A stretch of DNA of 64,000 nt from Nonomuraea typhae (GTDB taxonomy: Bacteria > Actinomycetota > Actinomycetes > Streptosporangiales > Streptosporangiaceae). The position numbers were made by a program, and so were the translations under genes. The notes beneath the pieces are model-generated. The model was not told the origin of the DNA. It saw nothing but the letters and a program-made list of their open reading frames with translations, and ran no database searches. The stretch spans positions 372,001 to 436,000 of the forward strand of contig NZ_VRLV01000002.1 in assembly GCF_009760925.1 (NCBI RefSeq). Reading direction: 5' to 3'. Shown here one piece after another: positions 50,190 to 58,974 of this stretch (the first letter of the stretch is position 1; each line of letters starts with the position of its first letter).

Positions 50190-51476
50190 TCAGAGCTTGG
50201 CGAAGCACGGCCCGTCCAGGGTGAATCCCTGGGCGGTCGGGCCGGTGAAGAAGTCCTTGACCGTGGTGACGCCGGTGGGTGAGGCGTCGTCGAGCTTGTT
50301 GACGAGCGTCTGGCGGAAGGCCGCGGCGTTCGGGTCACCGGCGAAGTTGCCCGCCTCCGGCGGCAGCATGCCCTCGTAGTCGACGGTCGAGAGGGTCTTG
50401 ACCGCGGCCAGCAGGCCCTTGCGGCTGATGTCGCCGCCGGCCACCATCTTCTCCAGCGCCGCCTTCATCGGGTACGACCACGACCAGCCGGAGGTGTAGC
50501 CGTCGTTCGGGGTGACGCCGGGCAGCGCGTCGCGCATGGCCTTGTGCCCGGGCGTGTCGGCGGCGAACGGCTTGCCGGGCGCCGACTGCTCGTACAACGC
50601 CTTCAGCGCGGGGGCGGCGGGCGACTTGAGCAGCGCCGGGTTCCAGGTGGGTCCGGTGCCGATGAAGCGGCCCTTGTAGCCGGCGGCGGCCGACTGCCCG
50701 ACGATCGCGGCGGCGTCGGCGGGGCCGGTGGTGAGGATGACCAGGTCGGGTTTGTTCTTGGTGATCTCGGTGATGGCCCGGCCCTGCTCGGTGGCGCCCG
50801 GCGGCGTCTCGACGGCGGTGAACTCCAGCCCGTTCTTCTCCGCCGCGATCTTCGCCCCGGCCGCCGCGTCGGCGCCGTAGTCGCCGGCCAGGTGGACGGC
50901 CATGACCTTCTTGATCTTGTACGTCTCGATGGCGTAGTCCACGGAGTTCATCGCCTCGACGCAGTAGCTGGCGCCGCTCTCGACGATGACGTCCTCGAAC
51001 TCCCACGCCGAGGTCCAGGAGGCCGGCGCGGAGACGATGCTGTTGGCCTTCAGGTCGCCGATGATCGCGGCGGTGGTGGGTGAGCCGAGCGTCTGCGCCA
51101 GGCCCAGCACCTTGTCCTTGATCTCGTTGTAGACCTGCCGGTGCACCTCGGGGTTGTACTTGTTGTCGCGCACATATGCCTGCACGTCCACCTCGTACCT
51201 GCCGCCGATCCCGCCCGCGGCGTTGACGCGTTTCCAGAACGCCTTCTGCGCGTCGGTGATCGGTACGGCCAGCGCCGCGAACGGCCCCTGGGTCAGGTCG
51301 GAGATCGTGCCCAGGTAGATGCAGCCCTTCTTCTTGTCGACGGCCAGCGGGCACGGTTCCCGGGTGACGCCGGTGGTCACGGCGCCCTTGCTGCCCTCGT
51401 CGTCCCCCCGGATGACGCCGCACGCGGGCAGAAGGGCCACTATCGCGACGAACGCCAAGCCATAGCGCACCTTCAT
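50190..51476 (-). CDS. ABC transporter substrate-binding lipoprotein (LivK type)
   Basis: The 428-residue protein has lipobox LLPAC and then a type I periplasmic-binding domain of the leucine/amide family. Motifs include YLGTISDLTQGPFAALAVPI near the start and KKVMAVHLAGDYGADAA in the middle. It captures the substrate for the permeases LivH and LivM encoded upstream in the same operon. The extra Cys residues (REPCPL, KGCIY, YCVEAM) suggest disulfides. The presence of a CoA ligase gene in the operon suggests a carboxylic acid rather than an amino acid as substrate. Confidence 0.88.
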   Translation of the reverse strand: MKVRYGLAFVAIVALLPACGVIRGDDEGSKGAVTTGVTREPCPLAVDKKKGCIYLGTISDLTQGPFAALAVPITDAQKAFWKRVNAAGGIGGRYEVDVQAYVRDNKYNPEVHRQVYNEIKDKVLGLAQTLGSPTTAAIIGDLKANSIVSAPASWTSAWEFEDVIVESGASYCVEAMNSVDYAIETYKIKKVMAVHLAGDYGADAAAGAKIAAEKNGLEFTAVETPPGATEQGRAITEITKNKPDLVILTTGPADAAAIVGQSAAAGYKGRFIGTGPTWNPALLKSPAAPALKALYEQSAPGKPFAADTPGHKAMRDALPGVTPNDGYTSGWSWSYPMKAALEKMVAGGDISRKGLLAAVKTLSTVDYEGMLPPEAGNFAGDPNAAAFRQTLVNKLDDASPTGVTTVKDFFTGPTAQGFTLDGPCFAKL

Positions 51477-51492
51477 GCTTCTTCCTCTCTCG

Positions 51493-52656
51493 CTAGTAGG
51501 AGAACGGCCACGATTTCCAGTAGGCGCGCACGCGGATCCAGACGCCGAACAGCCCGCGCGGCTCGAAGACGAGGAACAGGATGATGAGCAGCCCGTAGAG
51601 CACGGTTTCGACCTGGAAGACGTTGGGCGTCACGGTCGTGTCCGCGCTGACGATCGGCAGCAGGTCGGGCAGCGCCCGGGTGATCGGCTGCAGCAGCGAG
51701 ATGAACAACGCCCCCGCGATCGCCCCGGAGACCGTGGCCACCCCGCCGATCAGCACCATCGCGATGAACTGCACCGACAGCAGCAGGTTGAACGACCCGG
51801 GATCCACGTACCCGGAGATGGAGTAGAACAGCGCCCCCGCGCATCCGGCGTAGAAGGAGGAGATGCCGAAGGCCATGACCTTGTAGCGCGCCAGCGGCAC
51901 CCCGATCACCGCGGCGGCGATGTCCCGGTCCCGGATGGCGGCGAAGGCCCGCCCGATGCGTGAGCGGGCGAGGTTGCGGGCGGCCACCGCGAAGGCGATC
52001 AGCAGCACCAGCATGAGCACGTAGAGCTGCTGCTCCTTGGTCCCGGCCCCGGTCTCGTTGAGCGGGTACCCGAACAACGTGGGCACCGCCGCCTCCCGCC
52101 CCACGCCGGGCCCGCCGGTCAGGTGGTCCCATTCCTTGAAGACGTGCTCGCCCAGGAACACCAGCCCGAGGGTGACCACCGCCAGGTAGAGCCCGCGCAG
52201 CCGCGAGGCCAGCGGCGCCACCAGCACGCCGAAGGCCGCCGCGACCAGCCCGGCCGCCGGCAGCCAGATCCAGATCTCGCTCACCCCGAACCCGATGCGC
52301 TCCCCGCCGGGCGGCCCCGACAGCGCGGCCGCGGTGTAGGCGCCGATGGCGACGAAGAAGGCGTGCCCGAGCGAGACCTGCCCGGCGTATCCGGTGACGA
52401 TGTTGAGCCCGATCGCCCCGATGGCCAGCACGTACGCCCCGGCCAGCACCTCCAGCGACCGGTCGGCCAGCACCACGGTCAGCGCCAGCGCGAGCAGCAC
52501 CAGCAGCACGGTCCCCGCCTTCTTGGCCGGGGTGTCGAGCAACGCCATGTCCTGGCCGTAGCTGGTGTAGAGCAGCGGCCGGCCGCGTGGCCGCCGAGAC
52601 CGTCCGGTCGGTATGCCGGGAACGGCCGCCGTGCGCGTGGCTCTGGTCTCGGTCAT
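51493..52656 (-). CDS. ABC transporter permease, LivM type
   Basis: The 387-residue permease has about ten membrane helices and the LivM motifs GYAGQVSLGHAFFVAIGAY and AFAAIRDRDIAAAVIGV (the EAA-like coupling loop). Its N-terminal 40 residues are Arg-rich and cytoplasmic. It overlaps livH by four bases, and the binding-protein gene follows 16 bases downstream. Confidence 0.92.
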   Translation of the reverse strand: MTETRATRTAAVPGIPTGRSRRPRGRPLLYTSYGQDMALLDTPAKKAGTVLLVLLALALTVVLADRSLEVLAGAYVLAIGAIGLNIVTGYAGQVSLGHAFFVAIGAYTAAALSGPPGGERIGFGVSEIWIWLPAAGLVAAAFGVLVAPLASRLRGLYLAVVTLGLVFLGEHVFKEWDHLTGGPGVGREAAVPTLFGYPLNETGAGTKEQQLYVLMLVLLIAFAVAARNLARSRIGRAFAAIRDRDIAAAVIGVPLARYKVMAFGISSFYAGCAGALFYSISGYVDPGSFNLLLSVQFIAMVLIGGVATVSGAIAGALFISLLQPITRALPDLLPIVSADTTVTPNVFQVETVLYGLLIILFLVFEPRGLFGVWIRVRAYWKSWPFSY

Positions 52657-53540
52657 ACCCGCTCGACCTCCCGGGTGCCGAACAGCCCGTAGGGCCGCAC
52701 GAGCAGCACGATCAACATCACCACGTACGGCGTGACCACCGCGAAGTTCTGTCCCAGCCACGGCGCGAACTCGCCCTGGTAGGTCTGGAACAGCGACTCG
52801 ACCACCCCGATCGTCAGCCCGCCCGCGACGGCGCCGCCGAGCGAGTCGAGGCCGCCGACGATGATGGCCGGCAGCGCCTTGAGCGCGATGATCCAGGTCA
52901 GCTGCTCCACGCCCTGGCCGGTGCCGACGAACATCCCGGCGACGGCCGCCAGGAACCCCGCCAGCGCCCACGACAGGGCGAACACCGCGCCGACCGAGAC
53001 GCCCTGGGCCAGCGCCGTCTCCTGGTCGAAGGCGGCGGCCCGCATGGCCAGGCCGTACCTGGTGTGGCGGAAGAACGCGAACAGCAGCCCGACCAGCACC
53101 GCCGTCACGGCGAGCATGGCCAGCCAGCGCTGCTGCACGACCAGCGGCCCGAGCGAGACCTGGGCGAACCCCCACGGGTCGCCCATCTGGCGCACGTCGC
53201 GGCCGATGAAGCCGTTGACCACGACCCGCACGACCACGTCGACGCCGAGCGTGATGATGGACACGACGAAGACCGGGCGGCCGACCATGGGCCTGATGGC
53301 CACCCGCTCGATGCCGAGCGCGACCCCGGCGATGAGCAGCGCGGCCAGCAGGACGGCCGGGTAGAAGCCGGTCACCTCGGACAGGTAGCTGACGGCCACC
53401 GCCCCGGCCAGCATGAGCGCGGGCTGGGCGAAGCTGATGACCCGCGTCGCCTTGTAGATGATCACGAAGCCGAGGGCCAGCAGCGCGTAGACCGAGCCGT
53501 TGCCGAGGCCCCTGATGACCGATTCGAGGACGCCGATCAC
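52653..53540 (-). CDS. ABC transporter permease, LivH type
   Basis: The 295-residue permease has LivH motifs: GLGNGSVYALLALGFVIIYKA at the start, AMRAAAFDQETALAQGV (coupling loop) and IVGGLDSLGGAVAGGL. The GTG start at 53540 overlaps the ligase stop (GTGA); the longer frame is ligase shadow. Confidence 0.93.
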   Translation of the reverse strand: MIGVLESVIRGLGNGSVYALLALGFVIIYKATRVISFAQPALMLAGAVAVSYLSEVTGFYPAVLLAALLIAGVALGIERVAIRPMVGRPVFVVSIITLGVDVVVRVVVNGFIGRDVRQMGDPWGFAQVSLGPLVVQQRWLAMLAVTAVLVGLLFAFFRHTRYGLAMRAAAFDQETALAQGVSVGAVFALSWALAGFLAAVAGMFVGTGQGVEQLTWIIALKALPAIIVGGLDSLGGAVAGGLTIGVVESLFQTYQGEFAPWLGQNFAVVTPYVVMLIVLLVRPYGLFGTREVERV

Positions 53541-55369
53541 GGGCGGTACATCCCTTCGACGAGATCCTCGAAGAGCTTGGCGATCGCGCCGCGCTTGACC
53601 TTCTGGGTCGCGGTCAGCTCGCCGTCCTCGTGGTCGAGCTCCTTGGGCAGGAACGCGAACTTCTTGACCTGCTCCACCCGGGCGAACCGCTCGTTCACCG
53701 CCAGCACGATCTCCTGCACCAGCGCCCGCGTCTCCGGCCGCTCCGACAGGTCGCGGTAGGTGGTGTAGGCGATGCCGCGCCGCCGCGCCCACTCCCCCAC
53801 CGTGTCCGGCTCGATGCCGATCAGCGCGACGAGGTAGGGCCGCTGGTCGCCGATGACGACGGCCTCCTTGACGTACGGCGAGACCTTCAGCGCGTTCTCG
53901 ATCTCCGAGGGCGCGATGTTCTTGCCGCCGCCGGTGATGATGATGTCCTTCATCCGGTCGGTGATGCGGAGGTGCGAGGCGTCCACCCATGCGCCCACGT
54001 CGCCGGTGTGCAGCCAGCCGTCGGGGTCGAGCACGTCGGCGGTGGCGCGCGGGTTGCGCCAGTACCCGGCGAAGGTGCCGGGGTGCCGGGTCATGATCTC
54101 GCCGGTGGCCTCGTCGATCTTCAGCTCGATGCCGGGGTGCGGCTCGCCGACCGTGCCCAGTTTGACGCGGCCCGGGCGGTTGGCGGTGGCGATGGCGGTG
54201 TTCTCGCTCATGCCGTACACCTCGTGCATGGCCACGCCGATGCCCATGTAGAACTTGAGCACACCGGGCGCGATGGGCGCGGCCCCGGAGGCGGCGTACC
54301 GGACCCGGCGCATGCCGAGCCGTTCGCGCAGCGCCCGGTAGCAGAACACCCACCCGGCCGCGTACGGCAGGCGGGTGGCGAACGTGTGGACGCCGCCGGT
54401 GCGCACCAGCCGGTCACCGATGCGGTCGGCGGTGCGCAGCCAGAACCGGGTGACCGCCCGCTTGAGCGGGGAGGCCGCCTCGAGCTTGGTGTTGACCTGG
54501 GCCAGCACCTTCTCCCAGATGCGCGGCACCCCGAACAGGATCGTGGGCTGCACCTCGCGCAGGTTGGCCTGGACGGTCTCGATGGATTCGGCGAAGTTCA
54601 CCTGGACCCCGGCGGCCGCGTTGAACCAGACGGTGAAGGCGCGCTCGGCCACGTGGCAGAGCGGCAGGTAGGACAGGACGAGGTCGCGCTCCGATGGGGG
54701 CGGGGAGGTGAAGCCGCCCGCCTCGACCAGCGTCTTGATCGCGAACTCGACGTTGCCGACGGTCAGCATGACGCCCTTGGGCGGCCCCGTGGTGCCGGAG
54801 GTGTAGATGAGCGTGACCACGTCGTCGGCGGCGGTCCCGGCCATGCGGCGCTCCAGCGCCTCCGGGTGTTCCTCGCGGTGGGCGGCGCCGAGGGACAGCA
54901 GGTCCGGCCAGCAGATCAGGCGCGGGTCGGGGTAGCGGCCCCGGATGCCGCGTGGCTCGAGGTAGACGATGTGGTCCAGGGCGGCGATGTCCAGGGCCTT
55001 GTCGAGCTGTTCCTGGTCCTCGGCGATGAGGATGCGGGCGCCGGAGTCGGCCAGCAGGTAGGCGACCTCGGCGGGCGGATTGGTCGGGTACAGGCCGACC
55101 GTGATGCCCCTGACGGCGACCGTGGCCAGGTCGGCGTAGAGCCATTCTGGCCGGTTCTCGGAGTGGACGGCGATCCGGTCGCCCGGCTCGGCGCCGAGGG
55201 CGAGCAGGGCGTGCGCGACCAGCTCGACCCGCTCCCAGTAGGCCGACCAGGTGATCTCCTGCCAGACGCCGAAGTCCTTGTGCCGCATGGCCACGGCGTC
55301 CGGCCGCCGCTCGGCCCGGCGCCTGACGCGGGTGACGATGGTTTCCAGGCGTTGTGCGGTGACCGTCAC
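53537..55369 (-). CDS. Long-chain acyl-CoA synthetase (AMP-forming ligase)
   Basis: The 610-residue ANL-family enzyme activates a carboxylic acid to acyl-CoA through an acyl-AMP. The P-loop LIYTSGTTGPPKGVML, the A5-type motif VYGMSENTAI, the DGWLHTGDVG motif and the C-terminal lysine region (VKKFAFLPKELDHEDGELTATQKVKR) are all present. It resembles FadD15-type ligases. Its gene sits between livG and livH and overlaps both by four bases, so synthesis is locked to the transporter. Import followed by CoA trapping of the substrate is a natural reading. It begins at a GTG. Confidence 0.93.
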   Translation of the reverse strand: MTVTAQRLETIVTRVRRRAERRPDAVAMRHKDFGVWQEITWSAYWERVELVAHALLALGAEPGDRIAVHSENRPEWLYADLATVAVRGITVGLYPTNPPAEVAYLLADSGARILIAEDQEQLDKALDIAALDHIVYLEPRGIRGRYPDPRLICWPDLLSLGAAHREEHPEALERRMAGTAADDVVTLIYTSGTTGPPKGVMLTVGNVEFAIKTLVEAGGFTSPPPSERDLVLSYLPLCHVAERAFTVWFNAAAGVQVNFAESIETVQANLREVQPTILFGVPRIWEKVLAQVNTKLEAASPLKRAVTRFWLRTADRIGDRLVRTGGVHTFATRLPYAAGWVFCYRALRERLGMRRVRYAASGAAPIAPGVLKFYMGIGVAMHEVYGMSENTAIATANRPGRVKLGTVGEPHPGIELKIDEATGEIMTRHPGTFAGYWRNPRATADVLDPDGWLHTGDVGAWVDASHLRITDRMKDIIITGGGKNIAPSEIENALKVSPYVKEAVVIGDQRPYLVALIGIEPDTVGEWARRRGIAYTTYRDLSERPETRALVQEIVLAVNERFARVEQVKKFAFLPKELDHEDGELTATQKVKRGAIAKLFEDLVEGMYRP

Positions 55370-56133
55370 GAGGGGCTCCCTCCCAAGTACGCCTCGATGA
55401 CCTTGGGGTCGCGCTGTACCTCGGCCGGGGTGCCGAGGGCGACCGGGCGGCCGAAGTCGAGCACGAGCACCCGGTCGGCCAGGTCCATGACCAGGCCCAT
55501 GTCGTGGTCGACGAGCACGATCGGGATGCCGAGCTCGTCGCGGATGTCCAGGACGAACCTGGCCATGTCCTCGGTCTCCTCCAGGTTCATCCCGGCGACC
55601 GGCTCGTCGAGCAGCAGCAGCCTGGGCTCCATCGCCAGCGCCCGGCCCAGTTCGACGCGCTTCTGGATCCCGTACGGCAGCAGCCGCACGGGATGCCGGC
55701 GCCAGGCGGCCAGTTCCAGGAAGTCGATGATGTCCTCGACCCGCGCCCTGGCCGCCAGTTCCTGCCGTCTGGCCCGGCCGTACCAGGCGATGGCCGACAG
55801 CGTGCCGTAGCGGAAGTGGCAGTGGCGGCCGAGCATGAGGTTGTCCAGGACGGTGAGGTTGTGGAAGAGCTCAACGTTCTGGAAGGTCCTGGCCAGGCCC
55901 ATGGCGGCGATCTCGTGCGGGCGGCGGCCCAGCAGGTCGGCCTCCAGGAAGGTGACCCGGCCGCGCTGGGGCCGGTAGACGCCGGACAGCACGTTGAAGA
56001 TCGAGGTCTTGCCCGCGCCGTTGGGGCCGATGACGGCGAACAGCTCGGCGGCGCCGACCTCGAAGGAGACGCCGTCGATGGCGCGCACGCCGGCGAAGGA
56101 CAGGCCGACGTCCTCGACGGTCAGGACAGCCAT
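55366..56133 (-). CDS. ABC transporter ATPase, LivG type
   Basis: The 255-residue ATPase has Walker A GPNGAGKTS, the LivG insert after it (VTFLEADLLGRRPHEIAAMGLARTF, in pieces), the signature LPYGIQKRVELGRAL and Walker B LLLLDEPVAG, with VLVDHDMGLVM as the switch. It overlaps livF by 13 bases and the ligase by four. Confidence 0.94.
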   Translation of the reverse strand: MAVLTVEDVGLSFAGVRAIDGVSFEVGAAELFAVIGPNGAGKTSIFNVLSGVYRPQRGRVTFLEADLLGRRPHEIAAMGLARTFQNVELFHNLTVLDNLMLGRHCHFRYGTLSAIAWYGRARRQELAARARVEDIIDFLELAAWRRHPVRLLPYGIQKRVELGRALAMEPRLLLLDEPVAGMNLEETEDMARFVLDIRDELGIPIVLVDHDMGLVMDLADRVLVLDFGRPVALGTPAEVQRDPKVIEAYLGGSPS

Positions 56134-56912
56134 CGTTTCCTCCGTTTGTAGTGCTTGACCTCGCGGAAGGACCTGGCGGCGCCCTCGGCGCCGAGCCCGA
56201 GGTAGAACTCCTTGATGTCCTCGTCGGCCAGCAGGTCGGCCGCCGGCTTGTCCATCACGATCGTGCCGGTCTCCATGACGTAGCCGTGGGCGGCGATCGA
56301 CAGCGCCATCGTGGCGTTCTGCTCGACCAGCAGGACGGTGGTCCCCTGCTTGTTGATCTCGACGATGAGGTCGCGGATCTGGGCCACGAGGGCGGGGGCC
56401 AGGCCGAGGCTGGGCTCGTCGAGCAGGAGGTACTTCGGCCCGGCCATCAGGGCGCGGCCGACGGCCAGCATCTGCTGCTCGCCGCCGGACAGGTAGCCCG
56501 AGACGCTTCTGCGCCGCTCGGCCAGCACGGGGAACAGGCCGTAGACCCGGTCCAGGTGGGATTCCCCGGCCGTATGGCCGCCGACCTTGAGGTTCTCCTC
56601 CACGGTCAGCTCGGCGAGGATGCGCCGGCCCTCCATGACCTGGCTGAGGCCGCGCCGTACGATCTGGGCGGGTTTGAGGTGGTGGATCGGCTCGCCCTCG
56701 AGGGTGACCGTACCCTTGGTGATCTCGCCGTCGTGCACGTCGAGCAGGCCCGACAGCGCGCGCAGCAGGGTCGTCTTGCCCGCGCCGTTGGCGCCCAGCA
56801 GCGCCACGATCGCGCCCGGCGGCACGCTCAGGCTGACCCCGCGCAGCACGAGCATCACATCGTCGTAGACCACCTCGAGATTGCGGACCTCAAGCACGAG
56901 GGCTCCCTTCAC
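56121..56912 (-). CDS. ABC transporter ATPase, LivF type
   Basis: The 263-residue ATPase has Walker A GANGAGKTT, signature YLSGGEQQMLAVGRAL, Walker B LLLDEPSLGLAP and switch LLVEQNAT. It is the first gene of the operon. The C-terminal basic tail (REVKHYKRRKRWLS) extends about 20 residues beyond the usual LivF end. GAAGGGAG lies close to the ATG. Confidence 0.94.
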   Translation of the reverse strand: MKGALVLEVRNLEVVYDDVMLVLRGVSLSVPPGAIVALLGANGAGKTTLLRALSGLLDVHDGEITKGTVTLEGEPIHHLKPAQIVRRGLSQVMEGRRILAELTVEENLKVGGHTAGESHLDRVYGLFPVLAERRRSVSGYLSGGEQQMLAVGRALMAGPKYLLLDEPSLGLAPALVAQIRDLIVEINKQGTTVLLVEQNATMALSIAAHGYVMETGTIVMDKPAADLLADEDIKEFYLGLGAEGAARSFREVKHYKRRKRWLS

Positions 56913-56920
56913 CGCCCCCG

Positions 56921-56957
56921 ATTAGCACAGAGTCCACGGAACCAAGCGCTCGATCAA
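56921..56957 (-). promoter_or_regulatory. Possible promoter of the liv-ligase operon
   Basis: On the minus strand TGTGCTAAT resembles an extended -10 box (GCTAAT at 56926-56921), about nine bases before the livF start. The -35 element is weak. It lies in the 93-base spacer shared with the divergent UBP zinc-finger gene. Confidence 0.3.
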
Positions 56958-57005
56958 TAGGTGCCGCCGAAATTGGAACGTGCTTCTAGTCCTACGATTT
57001 CGTTT

Positions 57006-57263
57006 ATGGCAATCTGCGAACATCTTTCCAACGCGGGCGACCCGCCCGCGCGCACTCCAGAAGGCTGCGAGGAGTGCCTGGCCGAAGGCGGCCGCTGGGT
57101 GCACCTGCGCCGCTGTCTCGACTGCGGGCACATCGGGTGCTGCGACTCCTCGCCGGCCCGGCACGCCAGCAAGCACGCCGCCGCCGAGGCCCACCCGGTG
57201 ATCCAGTCGTTCGAGCCCGGCGAGACGTGGCGCTGGTGCTTCGTCGACAACCGGATGGGCTGA
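57006..57263 (+). CDS. UBP-type (ZnF-UBP) zinc-finger protein
   Basis: The 85-residue protein is a single UBP zinc finger: CEHL at the start, CEECL, CLDCGHIGCCD, then HASKHAAAEAHPV and a final WRWCFVD motif. These are the family's Cys/His ligands and the ubiquitin-tail pocket aromatics. In eukaryotes the fold binds the C-terminal Gly-Gly of ubiquitin; actinobacteria have Pup, which ends differently, so the partner is unknown. No ribosome-binding site precedes the ATG, but TACGAT at 56993-56998 is placed for a leaderless transcript. Confidence 0.9.
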   Translation: MAICEHLSNAGDPPARTPEGCEECLAEGGRWVHLRRCLDCGHIGCCDSSPARHASKHAAAEAHPVIQSFEPGETWRWCFVDNRMG

Positions 57264-57303
57264 ACCGGCGTTCACCGGCCGCCCGGGCACGGGCGGCCGG
57301 GGC

Positions 57304-58851
57304 CTAACGCTCCAGGATGGCCTCTTCGAAGTCGAGCTCGGCCATCACCCGGCGCAGCACCTCGTCGTCGATGCGCCGTTCGTCCCGCAGGCGCACCATC
57401 ACGCCGCGCTCGGCCTCCAGCATCTCCCCGCGCAGCCGCCGGTAGAGCACGCTGGGCGTCTCGGAGCCGCCCTGCCCGGTGCCGCCGCCCAGGCGCTCCC
57501 ATGCCGACATGGCCCGCCGCTCGGTCTTCTGCCGCAGCTGCCCCACCACGTCCCTGGTGATCTCGTCGAGCTCCTCCTCCGGAGGCAGGATCTCGTTGAG
57601 CCGGTCCAGCCCGGCCTGGATGGCGGCCTGCTTGGCGGCGGCCTCCGCGAGATTGTCCTCGTAGACCTCCTGCTCGCTGGTGACCTTCAGCCGCCGGATG
57701 AGCGCGGGGAAGGTCAGCCCCTGCAGCAGCAGGGTCCCGATGACCGTGGTGAACGTCAGGAACAACAGCAGATCCCGGCCCGCAAAGCCCGCCGGGATGG
57801 CGAAGGCGGCGGCCAGCGAGACCACCCCGCGCATCCCCGCCCACCCCACGATCACCACGTTCTGCACGGGTGGGCGCGTCTTCTGCAGGTACGACGTGGG
57901 AAACACCCAGGCGAAGCGCGCCAGCACCGCGGCCGCCAGCACCGCCGCCGCGTACCCGGCCAGCTGCCAGGCGGAGTACTCCCGCGGGATCACGTAGGTG
58001 AGCTGCAGCCCGATGAGCGCGAAGACGATCGTCTCCAGGACGAAGTCGGTCACCTTCCACACCCCGTCGGCCACCAGGCGGGTGCCGAACCCCTGCCGGT
58101 GCATCCGGCCGCCCAGGTAGAGACCGACGATCACCACCGAGATCACGCCCGAGGCGTGCACCTGCTCGGCCGCCAGGTAGGCGCCGAACGGGATGAGCAG
58201 CATGACCGTGTTCTCGACCAGCGGATCGCGCAACCGCGGCAGCAGCCACCCGAACACCAGCGCCAGCGCCACGCCGATGACGACGCCCCCCACCGCGGCG
58301 AACAGGAACTGCCCCGCCGCGCCGGCGAACTCGAACGCGCTCCCCGTGACCGCGCCCAGCGCCACCCGGTAGGCGGTCAGCGCGGTCGCGTCGTTGAACA
58401 GGCTCTCCCCGATCAAGATCGTCAGCGTACGGCGGGGCAGCCCCAGCCGGCGCCCCACCGCCACGGCGGCCACCGCGTCCGGCGGGGCCACGATGGCGCC
58501 CAGCGCGAAGGCGGCGGCCATCGGCAGCCCGGGGACCAGCAGATGCACCACGTACCCGACGACGACCATGGTGAACAGCACCAGCCCGATCGACAGCAGC
58601 GCCACCGGCCGGGTGACCTCGCGCAGGCGCAGGTAGGAGCTGTCGAGCGCGGCCGAGTACAACAGCGGCGGCAGCAGCACCAGCAGCACGACGTGCGAGT
58701 CGAGCTCCACCTGCGGCACCAGCGGGGAGGCGATCAGCCCGGCCAGCACCAGCAGCAGCGGCGCGGGCCACCCGCGGCGCCGGGCGACGCCCGCCACCAG
58801 AAGGGCGCCCGCGGCGACGAGCAGCAGGCGCAGAGCCGTCTCCGGGTTCAC
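57304..58851 (-). CDS. Na+/H+ antiporter, CPA1 (NhaP) family
   Basis: The 515-residue antiporter has about 12 membrane helices with the CPA1 motifs VAPPDAVAAVAVGRRLGLP and GESLFNDATALTAYRVA, which hold the Asp-Asp-type ion site. A cytoplasmic tail of about 120 residues (EQEVYEDNLAEAAAKQAAI onward) is probably regulatory. The GTG at 58851 follows GGAGG by six bases; a longer frame to 58881 lacks such a site. It is a second antiporter in the window besides Mrp. Confidence 0.9.
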   Translation of the reverse strand: MNPETALRLLLVAAGALLVAGVARRRGWPAPLLLVLAGLIASPLVPQVELDSHVVLLVLLPPLLYSAALDSSYLRLREVTRPVALLSIGLVLFTMVVVGYVVHLLVPGLPMAAAFALGAIVAPPDAVAAVAVGRRLGLPRRTLTILIGESLFNDATALTAYRVALGAVTGSAFEFAGAAGQFLFAAVGGVVIGVALALVFGWLLPRLRDPLVENTVMLLIPFGAYLAAEQVHASGVISVVIVGLYLGGRMHRQGFGTRLVADGVWKVTDFVLETIVFALIGLQLTYVIPREYSAWQLAGYAAAVLAAAVLARFAWVFPTSYLQKTRPPVQNVVIVGWAGMRGVVSLAAAFAIPAGFAGRDLLLFLTFTTVIGTLLLQGLTFPALIRRLKVTSEQEVYEDNLAEAAAKQAAIQAGLDRLNEILPPEEELDEITRDVVGQLRQKTERRAMSAWERLGGGTGQGGSETPSVLYRRLRGEMLEAERGVMVRLRDERRIDDEVLRRVMAELDFEEAILER

Positions 58852-58974
58852 GTGGAGCCTCCTCAGCCGGGGACCCCGCACACGAGGATCCCTGGCGCAC
58901 GCCCGCAGGCTACGCCGCAGAACAACCTGGAACGGTCACGCTCGCGGCAGGCGACCGCCAAGCGTTGACCAGCC

